NCBI GenBank assembly: GCA_963772295.1
Contig: CAVYWO010000009.1
Location: 496,001 to 560,000 of the forward strand
Length of the DNA stretch: 64,000 bases
Origin: AP-15 sp963772295
GTDB taxonomy: Bacteria > Pseudomonadota > Alphaproteobacteria > ATCC43930 > CGMCC-115725
Reading direction: 5' to 3'
A program made the position numbers and the translations under genes. Positions 1 to 11,871 of this stretch are shown in pieces. The stretch's first letter is position 1. Each line of letters opens with the position of its first letter. A model generated the notes under the pieces. The model ran no database searches, was not told the origin of the DNA, and worked only from the letters and a program-made list of their open reading frames with translations.

Positions 1-638
1 GGATCGCGCTGATCCGCGGATCGGGGATCGATATCAGGCATTTCCAGCCGCTGCCGGAGCCGGGCGGCGAGCCGGTCCGCGTCGCCCTCGTCTCGCGCAT
101 GCTGAGGCAAAAGGGTGTGCTCGAGGCAGCGGCCGCGATCCGCCGGCTGCGGGCGCAGGGTCTGCCGATCGAACTGCTGCTCGCCGGGCCGACCGATCCC
201 GACAATGCCGGCTCGCTCGGCGCCGCGGCGCTGGTTCGGCTTGCCTCCGAGCCGGGGATCAGCTGGCTCGGCCCGGTCGCCGACGTGCGCGAGGTCTGGG
301 GCCGCGCGGCGATCGCGGTGCTGCCGTCGACCTATGGCGAGGGGGTGCCAAAGGCGCTCCTCGAAGCCGCGGCCTGCGCCCGCCCGATCGTCGCCACCGA
401 TGTCCCCGGCTGCCGCGAGGTGGTCCGGCCGGGCGAGACCGGCATCCTCGTCCCGGCGAACGACCCGGCCGCACTGGCGGAAGCGATCGCCGCGCTCGCC
501 GCCGATGCGGCGCTGCGGCGGCGCCTCGGGCTTGCGGGCCGCGCTCTCGTCGAGAGCGCCTTTGCCGAGGGGATCGTCGCCCGCGACACCCTGGCCATCT
601 ACCTGGCGCTGCTGGCGGAAGGCGCCTCGCACCGATGA
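1..638 (+). CDS. Glycosyltransferase family 4 protein, C-terminal part (5' end outside window)
   Basis: The frame is open from base 3 and ends in TGA at 636-638, so the gene begins upstream of the window; 211 codons are visible. The visible part is the C-terminal Rossmann domain of a GT-B (GT4) glycosyltransferase, which transfers a sugar from a nucleotide-sugar donor, usually for envelope polysaccharide or lipid glycosylation. Evidence is the RGSGID / RMLRQKGVLE region at the domain start and the donor-binding EGVPKALLE motif (Glu-x7-Glu), followed by the usual NDPAALAEAI helix. The stop overlaps the start of the DUF423 gene by four bases (ATGA), implying translational coupling. A 5'-truncated second copy lies at 5819-6307. 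Confidence 0.85.
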   Translation, partial: IALIRGSGIDIRHFQPLPEPGGEPVRVALVSRMLRQKGVLEAAAAIRRLRAQGLPIELLLAGPTDPDNAGSLGAAALVRLASEPGISWLGPVADVREVWGRAAIAVLPSTYGEGVPKALLEAAACARPIVATDVPGCREVVRPGETGILVPANDPAALAEAIAALAADAALRRRLGLAGRALVESAFAEGIVARDTLAIYLALLAEGASHR

Positions 639-1003
639 TCCGCGCCTGGCTTGCCGCCGCCGGATTGGGCGGGTTTTTGTCGGTTGCGGCGGGCGCCGCC
701 GCCGCGCATCTCGGCGCCGCCGATCGTGCCGCGGCGCTGCTGCACACCGGTGCGCTCTACGGCATGGTCCACGCCGCGGCGCTGGTCGGCGTTTCGGCCA
801 TCGCCGAGCGCCGCGAGCGGCCGAGTATCGCGCTCCGCGTCGCCGGCTGGGCCTTTGCCGTGGGCCTCTTGTTGTTCAGTCTCAGCATCGACGCGCTCGC
901 GGCGACCGGGCTCGCCCCGATCGGTTTCGTGACGCCGTTCGGCGGCGTTGCCCTGCTCGCCGGCTGGGCCGCACTCGCCATCGACGCCGTGCGCCGGCGT
1001 TAA
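635..1003 (+). CDS. DUF423 small integral membrane protein, copy A
   Basis: A 122-residue, very hydrophobic protein with about four predicted membrane segments and the family hallmarks GAAAAHL near residue 20, HTGALYGMVHAAALV near 45 and TPFGG near 103. DUF423 (YgdD-like) proteins are inner-membrane proteins of unknown function. The ATG overlaps the glycosyltransferase stop by four bases. At the other end its TAA overlaps the stop of the convergent cyclase gene on the minus strand (TTAA at 1000-1003), so the two genes leave no terminator between them. A near-identical copy is at 6304-6672. Confidence 0.85.
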   Translation: MIRAWLAAAGLGGFLSVAAGAAAAHLGAADRAAALLHTGALYGMVHAAALVGVSAIAERRERPSIALRVAGWAFAVGLLLFSLSIDALAATGLAPIGFVTPFGGVALLAGWAALAIDAVRRR

Positions 1004-2093
1004 GCGGCCGCCACGGGCTCCAGCGCGCTGGGGGTTTGGAGTTCCTCCAGCAGGGCCTTGGCGTCCTTCAGGTCCTTGGTCCCGAAGCCTTCCGTGAACC
1101 AGCTATAGAGGGGCGCCAGTAGCTCACGCGCCTCGCTGACCCGCCCCTGGTCGCGCATGAGCCGCGCATAGCTCGTCGCGGTGCGCAGCTCCCAGGATTT
1201 TGCTTGCTGCGTTCGCGCCCAGTCGAGCGAGGCGAGGTAGGCGCGCTCGGCCGCTGCCACGTCGCCCCTGAGCGCGAGCAGCCAGCCCTTAATTCGGAGA
1301 GTTTCGGCCTTGTACCAGCGCTCTTCCCAGCCCGGCCGGTCGATTTGCGCGATGACTTCGTCGATCAGAACGAGCGCCCCGGCGAGATCGCCGGCTTGAC
1401 CCATGCCCTCGGCCAGCACGGATTTCAAGCAGGGACTGTAGGCTCGAGCACCACCCTCCTCCCAGACGGCGAGGCCCCGCCCGAGCAAAGCCATCCCTTC
1501 GGCGACCTGGCCCTTCCGGATCAAGGCAATTCCCGAAGGGACAGGCACCATGAACTCTGTCACAAGAGGCAGACTGTTTTCGCGGCCTACTCGATCACCC
1601 TCTTCGATGCGCTTCAGCCACTCGTCGGGGGCGCCGAGAAGATCGAGGACGTGAGCGCCCCAGGTCAGCGCGCACGCCAGATCGAACGGATGCCCGAGCT
1701 GACGCGCATGCTCAATGCCGGCATCGTTCATTTTCGCGGCTTGCTCGGGGTATCCGAGCATCCAGGTCGATATTGACGGGGAGAGCAAACTCCATGTTTT
1801 CGGGTCGTTGTTTAGAATACCGATCAGATGATGCCGCTCTTCGCTGTAGAGCGCCAACACCCTGTCTGCATGTTCGCAGGCCTTGATCGGATTGCCGAGC
1901 CAACGATGGGTGTGGCCCGCGGCAAAGTGCCCGACGATCAGGAGATCGGTGTCGCCGTAGGTCTTCGCAGCGTTCATAAGCTCGGTGACCCAGCGCAGTG
2001 ATTTGGCGATCCGTCCCCTCACCAATACGTGGCCATACAGTCCCCAGAGTATCGGCAGCAGGGCATCGTTGCGGCGAAGTGAGTTCGCCAGCC
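1000..2093 (-). pseudogene. Cyclase/ATPase/TPR regulator copy A, 3' fragment (TPR region)
   Basis: This is the C-terminal TPR-like part of the regulator whose N-terminal part lies at 3196-5514; the IS630 element at 2094-3224 separates them. Reading from the IS junction the frame gives LANSLRRND, then GRIAKSLRWV, which continues exactly where copy B (6669-9695) continues after HPAL. The rest is helical repeat, roughly 360 residues, with no further lesion seen. Without the IS the two parts join without a gap against copy B. The fragment has no start of its own near the junction, so it is unlikely to be made as a functional protein. Its stop overlaps that of the convergent DUF423 gene. Confidence 0.85.
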
Positions 2094-3224
2094 TGTCTAA
2101 TTGCGTAAATTAACGATAGTATACCGCAACTGGGCCCCCTTCACCTCGCGCTTGCGCCAGACGAAGGGGGCGGCGTTGCGGTTGTAGGCTTCGGTGAAGT
2201 CGCGGATCGCCTGGGTAAGTTGCTCGACGCCGGCAAAGCTGGCGCCGGCGAGAGCTTTTCGGGTGAATATGCCAAACCAAATCTCGACTTGGTTGAGCCA
2301 GCTGGCCGAGGTCGGGGTGAAGTGAAAGGTGACGTTCGGGTGCGCTGCCAACCAGTCGTCGTTTTTCTTGTGGGTGGAGAGGTTATCGAGGATGACATGG
2401 ATCTCACGATCGGGCGGGTGCTCGGCGACGAGTTCGGTCATGAATGCTTGGAAATCGACGCGTTTCTTGGTCTGGGTGGTCTTGCCACGAATGAGGCCGG
2501 TGGCGACTTCGAGCGCCGCGAACAAGTTGACCGTGCCATGCCGTTTGTAGGTGCTTTTGAGGCCTTGAACAACTTTGCCGCTGCTGGTCAGCACATACCC
2601 CCTGGCCCGCTCCAGCGCCTGGATTGTCGGCTTCTCGTCGACGCTCAAGACCAGCGCATGCTCCGGCGGATTGAGGTAGAGACCGATGATATCGGCGGCC
2701 TTGGCTGCAAATTGCCGATCGGTGCTGACGCACCACGAGCGCCGTCGGCGCAGCTGCACCCCTTCCTTGCGCAACAGCCGCCATACCGCATCGTCCGAGA
2801 CGCCCAATGCCGCGGCCACCGACGCCCCGTCCCAGCTGGCCGATCCCTTGGGCGGCGGCAATTCCAACTGGCGCAGAACCCGCAGGCGCAGATCCGCGCC
2901 ATATTTTGGCGTCTTGCCCGGCCGCACCCGATCGCGCAGCCCAGCCAGTCCCGCCGCCGCGAAGCGCTTGCGCCATAGACCAACCGTATTCGGGCGCACC
3001 CCAAGCTCGCGGCCAACCGCATCGTTGCGCTTGCCTTCTAGGCACGCCAACACGATCTTGGCCCGTTCTACCAGACGCGCCTCCTCCGTCCGACTGCGCG
3101 CCAGCGTCGTCAACTCGGCTCTCTGCTCCGCCGTGCAGGTCAGCGCAATCGCCACCCGTGCCATCGGACACCTCGGCTGGTCTGAGGCATCCTACTTAAT
3201 ATCGTATATTAACGCAATTAAACA
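2094..3224 (-). mobile_element. IS630-family insertion sequence
   Basis: About 1131 bases bounded by imperfect inverted repeats. Both ends read inward as TGTYTAATTGCGTWAAT, and 21 of the first 25 positions match. It contains one transposase frame covering nearly the whole element. It interrupts cyclase copy A. Removing 2094-3224 restores a gapless alignment with copy B (HPAL-G-LAN against HPAL-A-LAN), so I see no target duplication, although IS630 elements normally duplicate TA. TA dinucleotides do occur close to both ends (2098-2099, 3226-3227), so the exact ends are uncertain by a few bases. Confidence 0.82.
2097..3164 (-). CDS. IS630-family transposase
   Basis: A 355-residue DDE transposase that cuts and rejoins the element's ends. 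The N-terminus carries a winged HTH (RAKIVLACLEGKRNDAVGRE, then a second helix pair with TVGLWRKRF). The catalytic triad region is visible as LVLSVDEKPTIQAL (first Asp), HVILDNLSTHK (second Asp) and SWLNQVEIWF (Glu), with the family-typical spacing. Length is normal for IS630. The frame is intact, and the stop lies inside the terminal inverted repeat. I see no other copy of the element in the window. Confidence 0.92.
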   Translation of the reverse strand: MARVAIALTCTAEQRAELTTLARSRTEEARLVERAKIVLACLEGKRNDAVGRELGVRPNTVGLWRKRFAAAGLAGLRDRVRPGKTPKYGADLRLRVLRQLELPPPKGSASWDGASVAAALGVSDDAVWRLLRKEGVQLRRRRSWCVSTDRQFAAKAADIIGLYLNPPEHALVLSVDEKPTIQALERARGYVLTSSGKVVQGLKSTYKRHGTVNLFAALEVATGLIRGKTTQTKKRVDFQAFMTELVAEHPPDREIHVILDNLSTHKKNDDWLAAHPNVTFHFTPTSASWLNQVEIWFGIFTRKALAGASFAGVEQLTQAIRDFTEAYNRNAAPFVWRKREVKGAQLRYTIVNLRN

Positions 3225-5514
3225 CTAGCGCGGGATGCAGGCTGTCCCAGACCTCCTGCGCCTGCCAGCCTTTGAGCGCCATCCACGCGGTGCCGAGCAG
3301 GGTGCGCAGATCCAGCTCCATGCCGTCGCGTTCCGCCGAGGCTGGCAATGTGGCGACCAGTTCCAGTCCCTTGTTCAGATGCGCGATCGCCTCGGTGAGC
3401 GCCATGCGCTTGATCGCTTGCCGACCCGCCTTCTGCCAAAGCGGGATCGCCTTCTCGACTTGTTTCGCCTCGGTATAATGGTGCGCCAATAGCTCGGGCT
3501 CGGTTGCTTCGGTGTGCGGCAAACGCTCCTCGATGACCCGGGCGATCTTGCCGTGCAGTTCCTGCCTTCGCCGTCTGAGCAGCGAGTCGTAGGCGGCGTC
3601 CTGCACCAGGGCGTGCTTGAAGGTATAGACCGCATCGGGCGGCGTGCCCTGCTGGAACGCGAGCCCCGACCCGACGAGTTGCACCAGCGCCTGGTCCAGC
3701 ACCGGCCCGGAATGCGGGGCGACGGCGGCGATCAGCTCCCAGCTGAACTCGCGCCCGATCGCGGCGCCGATCTGCGCGACTTCCTTGACCGGCGCAAAAC
3801 GATCGAGCCGCGCCATCAGCGAGTCGCGGAGGGTGAGTGGGATCGCCAATGTGCCGGCGCGCCCGGCATATTCCCAGCGATCGCCGGCATCCCTGAGGTT
3901 TCCGGATTCCAGGATCGACTTGGTCAGCTCCTCGACGAACAGCGGCACGCCGTCGGTCTTCACGAGGATCTGTTCGAGCAGATCCGCGGGCAGCGCCTTG
4001 CCGCCGGCCAGCCGTGATACCATGGCGCTGCCCTGTGGCCTGGTGAGCTTGGTAAGCGTGAGCGCCGCGACGTGACCGTAATGCGCCCAGCGCGAGGAAA
4101 ACTCCGGCCGATGGGTGAGCACGACGAGCAGCGGAATGTTCCTGACCCGGTGGATCAAGAGGTCGATGACTTCGAGGGTGGTCGGATCAGCCCAATGGAT
4201 GTCCTCGAACAGCTCCACCGTCGGCTGCCGGCGGGCGATCGCCTCCGTCGTGTCGACCAGCGCGCGCAAGGTCTCGTCCTTGAATTTTTGCGGCGTCATC
4301 GCGACCGCCCCGTAGCGCTCCTCGCCGGGGATCGAAAGCATCGCGGCGATGAAGCGCAGGTCTTCGCGCGGGCGCCCATATTGGCCGACGATCAGCGCTT
4401 CGAGCTTGTCGAGCTTCTGCTCTGCGGTGTCTTCGCGCGCGAAGTGCAGGGCGCGCTCGAAATTGTCGATGATCGGGTAGAACGCACTGTTGACGTAATA
4501 GGGCGAGCAATGGAGGCGCAGGCTGGTCGCGTGATCGGCCTCGAGACGGCCGCGCAATTCGCTCAGGATGCGGCTCTTGCCGATGCCCGGCTCGCCGGAC
4601 AACAGCACCACCTGGCCTTCGCCGTCCTGCGCCAGGTTCCAGCGCTCGATCAACAGGCCGAGTTCGTATTCGCGGCCGACAAAACCGGTCAGCCGGCCGC
4701 TCCGCACCGCTTCGAAGCGGCCCTCGGATGCCGACACCCCCTCGACCGCCCAAGCCTCGACCGGCTCGGAGAGACCCTTGACCTCGTGCCGGCCGAGCGC
4801 CTGGAGCCGGAACCGATCGCCGATCAGCCGGCGCGTGGCGGGCGCGATCACCACGGAGCCGGGGTCGGCCAGGGCCTGCAATCGCGCCGCCAGGTTCGGC
4901 GTCTCGCCGACCACCGCCTGCTCCTGCGAGGCGCCTTCGCCGATCAGTTCGCCGACCACGACGAGGCCGGTGGCGATCCCGATGCGAACCTCGAGCTTGC
5001 CGACGGCTGGCGCGTCGAGCCGTCCGACCGCGGCAACCATGTCGAGGCCGGTGCGCACCGCCCGCTCGGCATCGTCTTCGTGAGCGCGCGGATAGCCGAA
5101 ATAAACCAGCACGCCGTCGCCCATGTATTTGGCGACGAGACCATCGAAGCGGCGAACCGCTTCGGCGACAGAGCGGTGATAGGCGCCGATCACCTCGCTC
5201 AGCTCCTCGGGATCGAGCCGCGCCGACAGCGCCGTCGAGCCGACCAGGTCGCAGAACATCACCGTCAGCTGTCGGCGCTCCGCCGCCGAGCCGGCGGCGG
5301 GCTCCGGTGCCGAAACGTCTGCGGCCGCGGGCCCGGCGCGCAAGCCGGCAATCGCTGCCAGCATCGCGCGGCGATGACCGAGCGAGGCGACGCCGAGTTC
5401 CTTCAGATCGTCGCCGCTCAGGCTCGGCAGCAATTCGGGACCGATGTGGTTCTCTTCGAATGCGGGCGCGTATTGCCCGAGGCCCAGCGACCGCAGCCAC
5501 TCGGTGACATCCAT
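3196..5514 (-). pseudogene. Cyclase/ATPase/TPR regulator copy A, 5' fragment (SAM, class III cyclase, AAA ATPase)
   Basis: Start chosen at ATG 5514 (MDVTEWLRSLGLGQYAPAFE), preceded by GGGAGG at about five bases. Domains in order: SAM domain (residues 1-60), class III adenylate/guanylate cyclase (about 80-245, metal aspartates in MFCDLVGST and MGDGVLVYFG), then a large AAA/STAND-like ATPase (P-loop GEPGIGKS near 330, ELFEDIHWAD Walker B) and the beginning of the TPR region. The family (COG2114 joined to COG3899) is thought to make a cyclic nucleotide under ATPase control; ligands are unknown. After HPAL the frame runs into the IS630 end and stops with VFNCVNIRY. The TPR part continues at 2093-1000. 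A truncated cyclase-ATPase could still be made. Confidence 0.85.
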
Positions 5515-5818
5515 CGTCGCCTCCCGCGGCAACAGGCCGCAGGTTGAACTCGCGCGGCGGACTTGTCCAGTTTGACCGCAAGTCGAGAAAAGCCCGAGCG
5601 CAGGCCAGCTCAGACCGGAACCCGGGTCACGGGGAAAGGAGGCGGTCGAGAGGCGCCGGGTCCTACACGCAATTCGGCGGCGGCGCAGGAATAGCAGACC
5701 GAAGGACGCCCCTGTAGCATTACCGGCGCAACAGCTCGATAAACGGTAAGGCCGGGCATCGGCGACGATGCGGCGGAGGGTGCCTCGTCGGAGTTGCTGA
5801 TGATCGGGAACGACGACG
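5515..5818. other. Intergenic region upstream of cyclase copy A; duplication junction
   Basis: About 300 bases with no convincing gene. It holds the leader of the minus-strand cyclase copy A and ends where homology to the glycosyltransferase tail resumes at about 5819. It does not resemble the leader of cyclase copy B beyond the ribosome-binding site next to the start. I identified no clear promoter. Confidence 0.5.
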
Positions 5819-6307
5819 CGGGCGCAGGGTCTGCCGGTCGAGCTGCTGCTCGCCGGTCCGACCGATCCCGACAATGCCGGCTCGCTCGACGCCGAGGCGC
5901 TGGTTCGGCTTGCCGCCGAGCCGGGGATCAGCTGGCTCGGCCCGGTCGCCGATGTGCGCGAGGTCTGGGGGCGCGCGGCGATCGCGGTGCTGCCCTCGAC
6001 CTATGGCGAGGGGGTGCCGAAGGCGCTGCTCGAAGCCGCGGCCTGCGCCCGCCCGATCGTCGCCACCGATGTCCCCGGCTGCCGCGAGGTGGTCCGGCCG
6101 GGCGAGACCGGCATCCTCGTCCCGGCGAACGACCCGGCCGCGCTGGCGGAAGCGATCGCCGCGCTCGCCGTCGATGCGGCGGTGCGGCGGCGCCTCGGGC
6201 AGGCCGGCCGCGCCCTCGTCGAGAGCGCCTTTGCCGAGGAGATAGTCGCCCGCGGCACCCTGGCCGTCTACCTGGCGCTGCTGGCGGAAGGCGCCTCGCA
6301 CCGATGA
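5819..6307 (+). pseudogene. Glycosyltransferase tail, 5'-truncated duplicate
   Basis: From 5819 the plus strand repeats the frame and sequence of 148-638 (RAQGLPVELLLAGPTDPDNA onward) with scattered substitutions, keeping the EGVPKALLE donor motif and ending in TGA. The first half of the GT-B enzyme is missing: sequence before 5819 is unrelated leader DNA of cyclase copy A. An internal ATG at 5954 could start a 117-residue product, but this would lack the acceptor domain and be inactive. The stop still overlaps the second DUF423 start (ATGA), so this stub may be kept only as the upstream coupling partner. Confidence 0.85.
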
Positions 6308-6668
6308 TCCGCGCCTGGCTCGCCGCGGCCGGATTGGGCGGGTTTTTGTCGGTCGCGGCGGGCGCCGCCGCCGCACATCTGGCGGCCGCGGGTCATACCG
6401 CGGCATTGCTGCACACCGGCGCGCTCTACGGCATGGTCCACGCCGCGGCGCTGGTCGGCGTTTCGGCCACGGCCGAGCGCCGCGAGCGGCCGAGCATCGC
6501 GCTCCGCGTCGCCGGCTTGGCCTTTGCCGTGGGCCTCTTGCTGTTCAGCCTCAGCATCGGCGCGCTCGCGGCGACCGGGCTCGCGTCGCTCGCGTGGGCA
6601 ACGCCGTTCGGCGGCGTTGCCCTGCTCGCCGGCTGGGCCGCACTCGCCATCGACGCCGTGCGCCGGCG

Positions 6669-6672
<4 letters not shown>
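6304..6672 (+). CDS. DUF423 small integral membrane protein, copy B
   Basis: A 122-residue duplicate of the gene at 635-1003 with the same HTGALYGMVHAAALV and TPFGG motifs and about ten substitutions (for example AAAGHTAALL for GAADRAAALL). It is full length with no lesion. It starts in the ATGA overlap with the truncated glycosyltransferase copy, and its TAG overlaps the TAA of the convergent cyclase copy B at 6669-6672. Function of the family is unknown; it is a predicted inner-membrane protein. Confidence 0.85.
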
Positions 6673-9695
<3,023 letters not shown>

Positions 9696-9727
9696 GAGGA
9701 ATTGGGGAAGGCCGATGGTCATTGATT

Positions 9728-10254
9728 TTATCTTCCCGTGGCTTGCGGCACGTTTAAGCCTCTCTGCCTGAGATACGCATCCAGCATCTGCCGGAGTTCC
9801 CGGTTGGATTGCATAACGATAGGAGTATTAAGTGCCATCATTTGTTGCATGACGCGCGGCGTCGAATCGACCATTTTCTGCCCGATCGGCGACTTATAAA
9901 ACGCGATAATCTGTTTTAATTCATCGATCGAGTAGGTATTTGCATAAGAAATGGCGGCATTGTTTATCATTTCATCGAGATGCGACAAAATAACTTTGTT
10001 CATAGTTTCAGAAGTGCTTTTTGCAATTTCCTGACCTTGGCTGGGATTGGCTTTAATAGCTAAAGCGACGGTTTGTTTTCTGATGAATTCAAGCATTTCT
10101 TCATGTTATCCATTGATTTAAGCAATTGGATTAGTTCTTTGGCAGCGGCCAGCTTTTGCGGATCGACGGTTTGTGCCGTTGGGGTTGCTTGTGCAAATGC
10201 GTTCGCCGAAATCAATAAACTGACGATAACGATAAGACGATAGATAATTTTCAT
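9728..10254 (-). pseudogene. DUF2059 family secreted protein, frameshifted
   Basis: The start at 10254 gives a clear signal peptide (MKIIYRLIVIVSLLISANAFA) and the first DUF2059 helix (AAAKELIQLLKSMDNMKK). The frame then runs out at 10060. From 10096 a frame offset by one base continues the domain (MLEFIRKQTVA, then YSIDELKQIIAFYKSPIGQK, the family hallmark) to the stop at 9728. One base gained or lost near 10096 explains this. Intact, it would be about 175 residues, periplasmic, of unknown function. Ribosome-binding site GGAGTGG precedes the start. Base composition is unlike the rest of the window, so it came from a different genome. Confidence 0.8.
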
Positions 10255-10415
10255 AGCTCCACTCCTTGGTTCGATTGGATTTTTCTTATGTCGATCACAT
10301 CGGCGATGTTGCGATCAAGCTGTTCTTTCGAACGCTGGTGGCGCACATCGGGCCGGTGCCGAAGCGTGAGCACGATCGCGCCGATCATTGCGACCAGAAG
10401 AATGAGGCCGGAAAC
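10251..10415 (-). pseudogene. nuoJ: nuoJ 3' fragment (NADH-quinone oxidoreductase subunit J, last 54 codons)
   Basis: The 54 codons read VSGLILLVAMIGAIVLTLRH, followed by RPDVRHQRSKEQL, and end RKIQSNQGVEL. This is the last transmembrane helix and cytoplasmic tail of NuoJ, a membrane subunit of respiratory complex I. Nothing of the gene precedes it: the fragment starts exactly at the edge of the 14-base repeat. Its TGA overlaps the ATG of the DUF2059 gene, the position where nuoK normally starts, so either that genome has a DUF2059 gene after nuoJ or the pieces were joined. No function is expected here. Confidence 0.82.
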
Positions 10416-10429
10416 CTTCGGCGACAGAG
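10416..10429 (+). repeat. Right 14-base direct repeat flanking the foreign insert
   Basis: Second copy of CTTCGGCGACAGAG (first at 9682-9695). Sequence to the right continues the cyclase gene exactly as in copy A. Confidence 0.85.
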
Positions 10430-10773
10430 CGGTGATAGGCGCCGATCACCTCGCTCAGCTCTTCGGGATCGAGCCGCGCCGACAGTGCCGTCGAACCGAC
10501 CAGGTCGCAGAACATCACCGTCAGCTGCCGGCGCTCCGCCGCCGAGCCGGCGGCGGGCTCCGGTGCCGAAACGTCTGCGGCTGCAGCCGGCCCGGCGCGC
10601 AAGCCGGCAATCGCTGCTAGCATCGCGCGGCGATGGCCGAGCGAGGCGACGCCGAGTTCCTTCAGATCGTCGCCGCTCAGGCTCGGCAGCAATTCGGGAC
10701 TGATGTGGTTCTGCTCGAATGCGGACGCGTATTGCCCGAGGCCCAGCGACCGCAGCCACTCGGTAACGTCCAT
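10416..10773 (-). pseudogene. Cyclase/ATPase/TPR regulator copy B, 5' fragment (SAM and start of cyclase)
   Basis: ATG at 10773 gives MDVTEWLRSLGLGQYASAFE, the SAM domain of copy A with a few substitutions, then the start of the cyclase domain (ERRQLTVMFCDLVGST). About 119 codons in, within RSVAE, it runs into the foreign insert and stops at 10315 in meaningless sequence. The rest of the gene resumes at 9695. The start has the same GGAGGCGACG ribosome-binding site as copy A, but sequence further upstream differs. The product would be a SAM domain with a sliver of cyclase. Confidence 0.85.
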
Positions 10774-10867
10774 CGTCGCCTCCCGACAACGGATCGCAGG
10801 TTTCCTGCCGACCCGACAGATCGGTCGGCAGCCTGGCCGCCATCCGGCGATTCGCGCCGGGGACAGG

Positions 10868-11083
10868 CTATATTGCCTCAACCTCGACAAACTCCTTGCC
10901 GGCCTCGGTGGGGGTTGGATCACCGGCTTCGCGGAAGTCATCGATGTAGAGCACGATTGCCTCGCGGATGTTGGCGAGAGCCTCAGCGCGCGTGTCGCCT
11001 TCGCTGACGCATCCCGGCAGCGCCGGTACACTGACCACGTAGCCGCCGTCGGCTTCCTCTTCCAGGACGACCGTATAGCGCAT
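10868..11083 (-). CDS. HicB-family antitoxin-like protein (no HicA beside it)
   Basis: A 71-residue protein with the partial RNase H fold of the HicB/UPF0150 family: MRYTVVLEEEADGGYVVSVP, LPGCVSEGDTRAEALANIRE and a C-terminal DDFREAGDP segment. HicB proteins neutralise the HicA mRNA interferase and usually sit directly before hicA in the same operon. Here the next bases downstream are the leader of cyclase copy B, and no HicA-like frame is present on either side. It is therefore an orphan, possibly because the duplication boundary removed the toxin. No separate DNA-binding domain is visible. Confidence 0.8.
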   Translation of the reverse strand: MRYTVVLEEEADGGYVVSVPALPGCVSEGDTRAEALANIREAIVLYIDDFREAGDPTPTEAGKEFVEVEAI

Positions 11084-11128
11084 CGACGTGTCGCTCCCTT
11101 TGGTAATGCGAATTTCTGACAGGCCCTT

Positions 11129-11251
11129 CTAGCCCGGAGTACTCGTCAAGAGCCGCCCGATATGCGCCTGGTAGGTCGGCGGCAACAGCCGGCACTCGGC
11201 TTCGACGGGCGTGTTCGTCGACGGGATCAGGATGCCGATATGCCGGGTCAT
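11129..11251 (-). pseudogene. Asp/Glu racemase (maleate isomerase type) 5' stub
   Basis: A 40-codon frame begins MTRHIGILIPSTNTPVEAEC, which is the beginning of Asp/Glu racemase, maleate cis-trans isomerase and arylmalonate decarboxylase family enzymes (the PSTNT loop binds substrate carboxylate). It stops at TAG 11131-11129 after LLTSTPG, about 200 residues short. No continuation is found downstream. It lies between the HicB gene and the MazEF-like pair and is best read as a gene remnant. Confidence 0.5.
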
Positions 11252-11315
11252 GTCGGTGGCCTCGCTGTCGTAACCATCTTCGGTCGCGGAGGATCGGAGC
11301 GACGCCGGTGGCGAC

Positions 11316-11651
11316 TCAAAACAGGATCGATTTGACGGCGGCGGCGACCACGGCGGCGGTCGCCACCGGCAGCCGGCCTAGGATCCGAGCGCGGCCCGCC
11401 TCGACCGTGGCGATCTTGGCCGGGCGGACGATCGACGGGATCGGCAGCCCGACGGCGCGATGGTCCAGGATCGGCACGTCGCCGTGCCAAGAGCGGTTTT
11501 CGGCAGCGGTAATCATCAGCACCCACAAAAGGCCAAATCGGCCCTCCAACGCAGGCTCGGAGATGACCAAAGCCGGGCGGCGTTCGATCGCCGCCCGGTC
11601 GGTATAGGGGAACGGCACGGAAACGATGTCATACCGTTCAAAGGCCGGCAT
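11316..11651 (-). CDS. MazF/PemK-type toxin (endoribonuclease)
   Basis: From ATG 11651 (MPAFERYDIVSVPFPYTDRA) the protein is 111 residues. The N-terminal strand VSVPFPYTD and the RRPALVIS segment are the PemK/MazF SH3-like barrel hallmarks, followed by VLMITAAENRSWHGDVPI. Family members cleave mRNA and are blocked by an antitoxin encoded just upstream. Here the AbrB-type antitoxin gene overlaps the toxin start by 14 bases, the usual arrangement. An upstream in-frame ATG at 11768 would add 39 residues without homology, so the later start is preferred. No lesion is visible. Confidence 0.82.
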   Translation of the reverse strand: MPAFERYDIVSVPFPYTDRAAIERRPALVISEPALEGRFGLLWVLMITAAENRSWHGDVPILDHRAVGLPIPSIVRPAKIATVEAGRARILGRLPVATAAVVAAAVKSILF

Positions 11652-11868
11652 AACCCTTCCTGTCGGCCTCGGAAGCCCATTCGGTGAAGCAGGCGAACGG
11701 ATCGTCCCCGGTGGCCGGGGCGCGCACAACTTTGACCTCGTCACCGCTGATGACAAAAGCGAATTCATCGCCGGGCGCGAGACCCAGCACCTCGCGCACC
11801 CGCTTCGGCAACACCATCTGCGACTTGACCCCGAGGCGCGCCCGGATGATCGCCGCTGCCATCTTCAT
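11638..11868 (-). CDS. SpoVT-AbrB/MazE-type antitoxin
   Basis: A 76-residue protein with a swapped-hairpin AbrB DNA-binding domain (RARLGVKSQMVLPKRVREVL, then GLAPGDEFAFVISGDEVKVV) and an acidic, Trp-containing tail (DDPFACFTEWASEADRKGY) typical of the part that threads into a MazF-type toxin. It lies directly upstream of and overlaps the toxin gene. It would neutralise the toxin and repress the operon. The start could also be the ATG two codons later. Confidence 0.82.
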   Translation of the reverse strand: MKMAAAIIRARLGVKSQMVLPKRVREVLGLAPGDEFAFVISGDEVKVVRAPATGDDPFACFTEWASEADRKGYAGL

Positions 11869-11871
11869 ACC

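Larger units (their letters stand above)
9696..10415. other. Foreign 720-base insert carrying a nuoJ tail and a DUF2059 gene
   Basis: This block is absent from cyclase copy A at the same point and has visibly lower GC and AT-rich codon use. On the minus strand it reads the end of nuoJ (10415-10251) and, overlapping its stop, a DUF2059 gene with a frameshift (10254-9728). It contains no transposase and no obvious terminal inverted repeats. With the 14-base direct repeats outside it, it looks like a captured chromosomal fragment from another genome. A chimeric assembly join is the alternative. Confidence 0.75.

Noticed and set aside
2098..3227. IS630 with TA or CTAG target duplication
   Set aside because: TA is present near both ends, but this choice puts the inverted repeats out of register and adds a residue relative to copy B; the repeat-defined ends fit better, though not conclusively.
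9728..10254. Two separate overlapping small genes in the foreign insert
   Set aside because: Together the two frames make one DUF2059 protein with signal peptide; a single frameshift is simpler.
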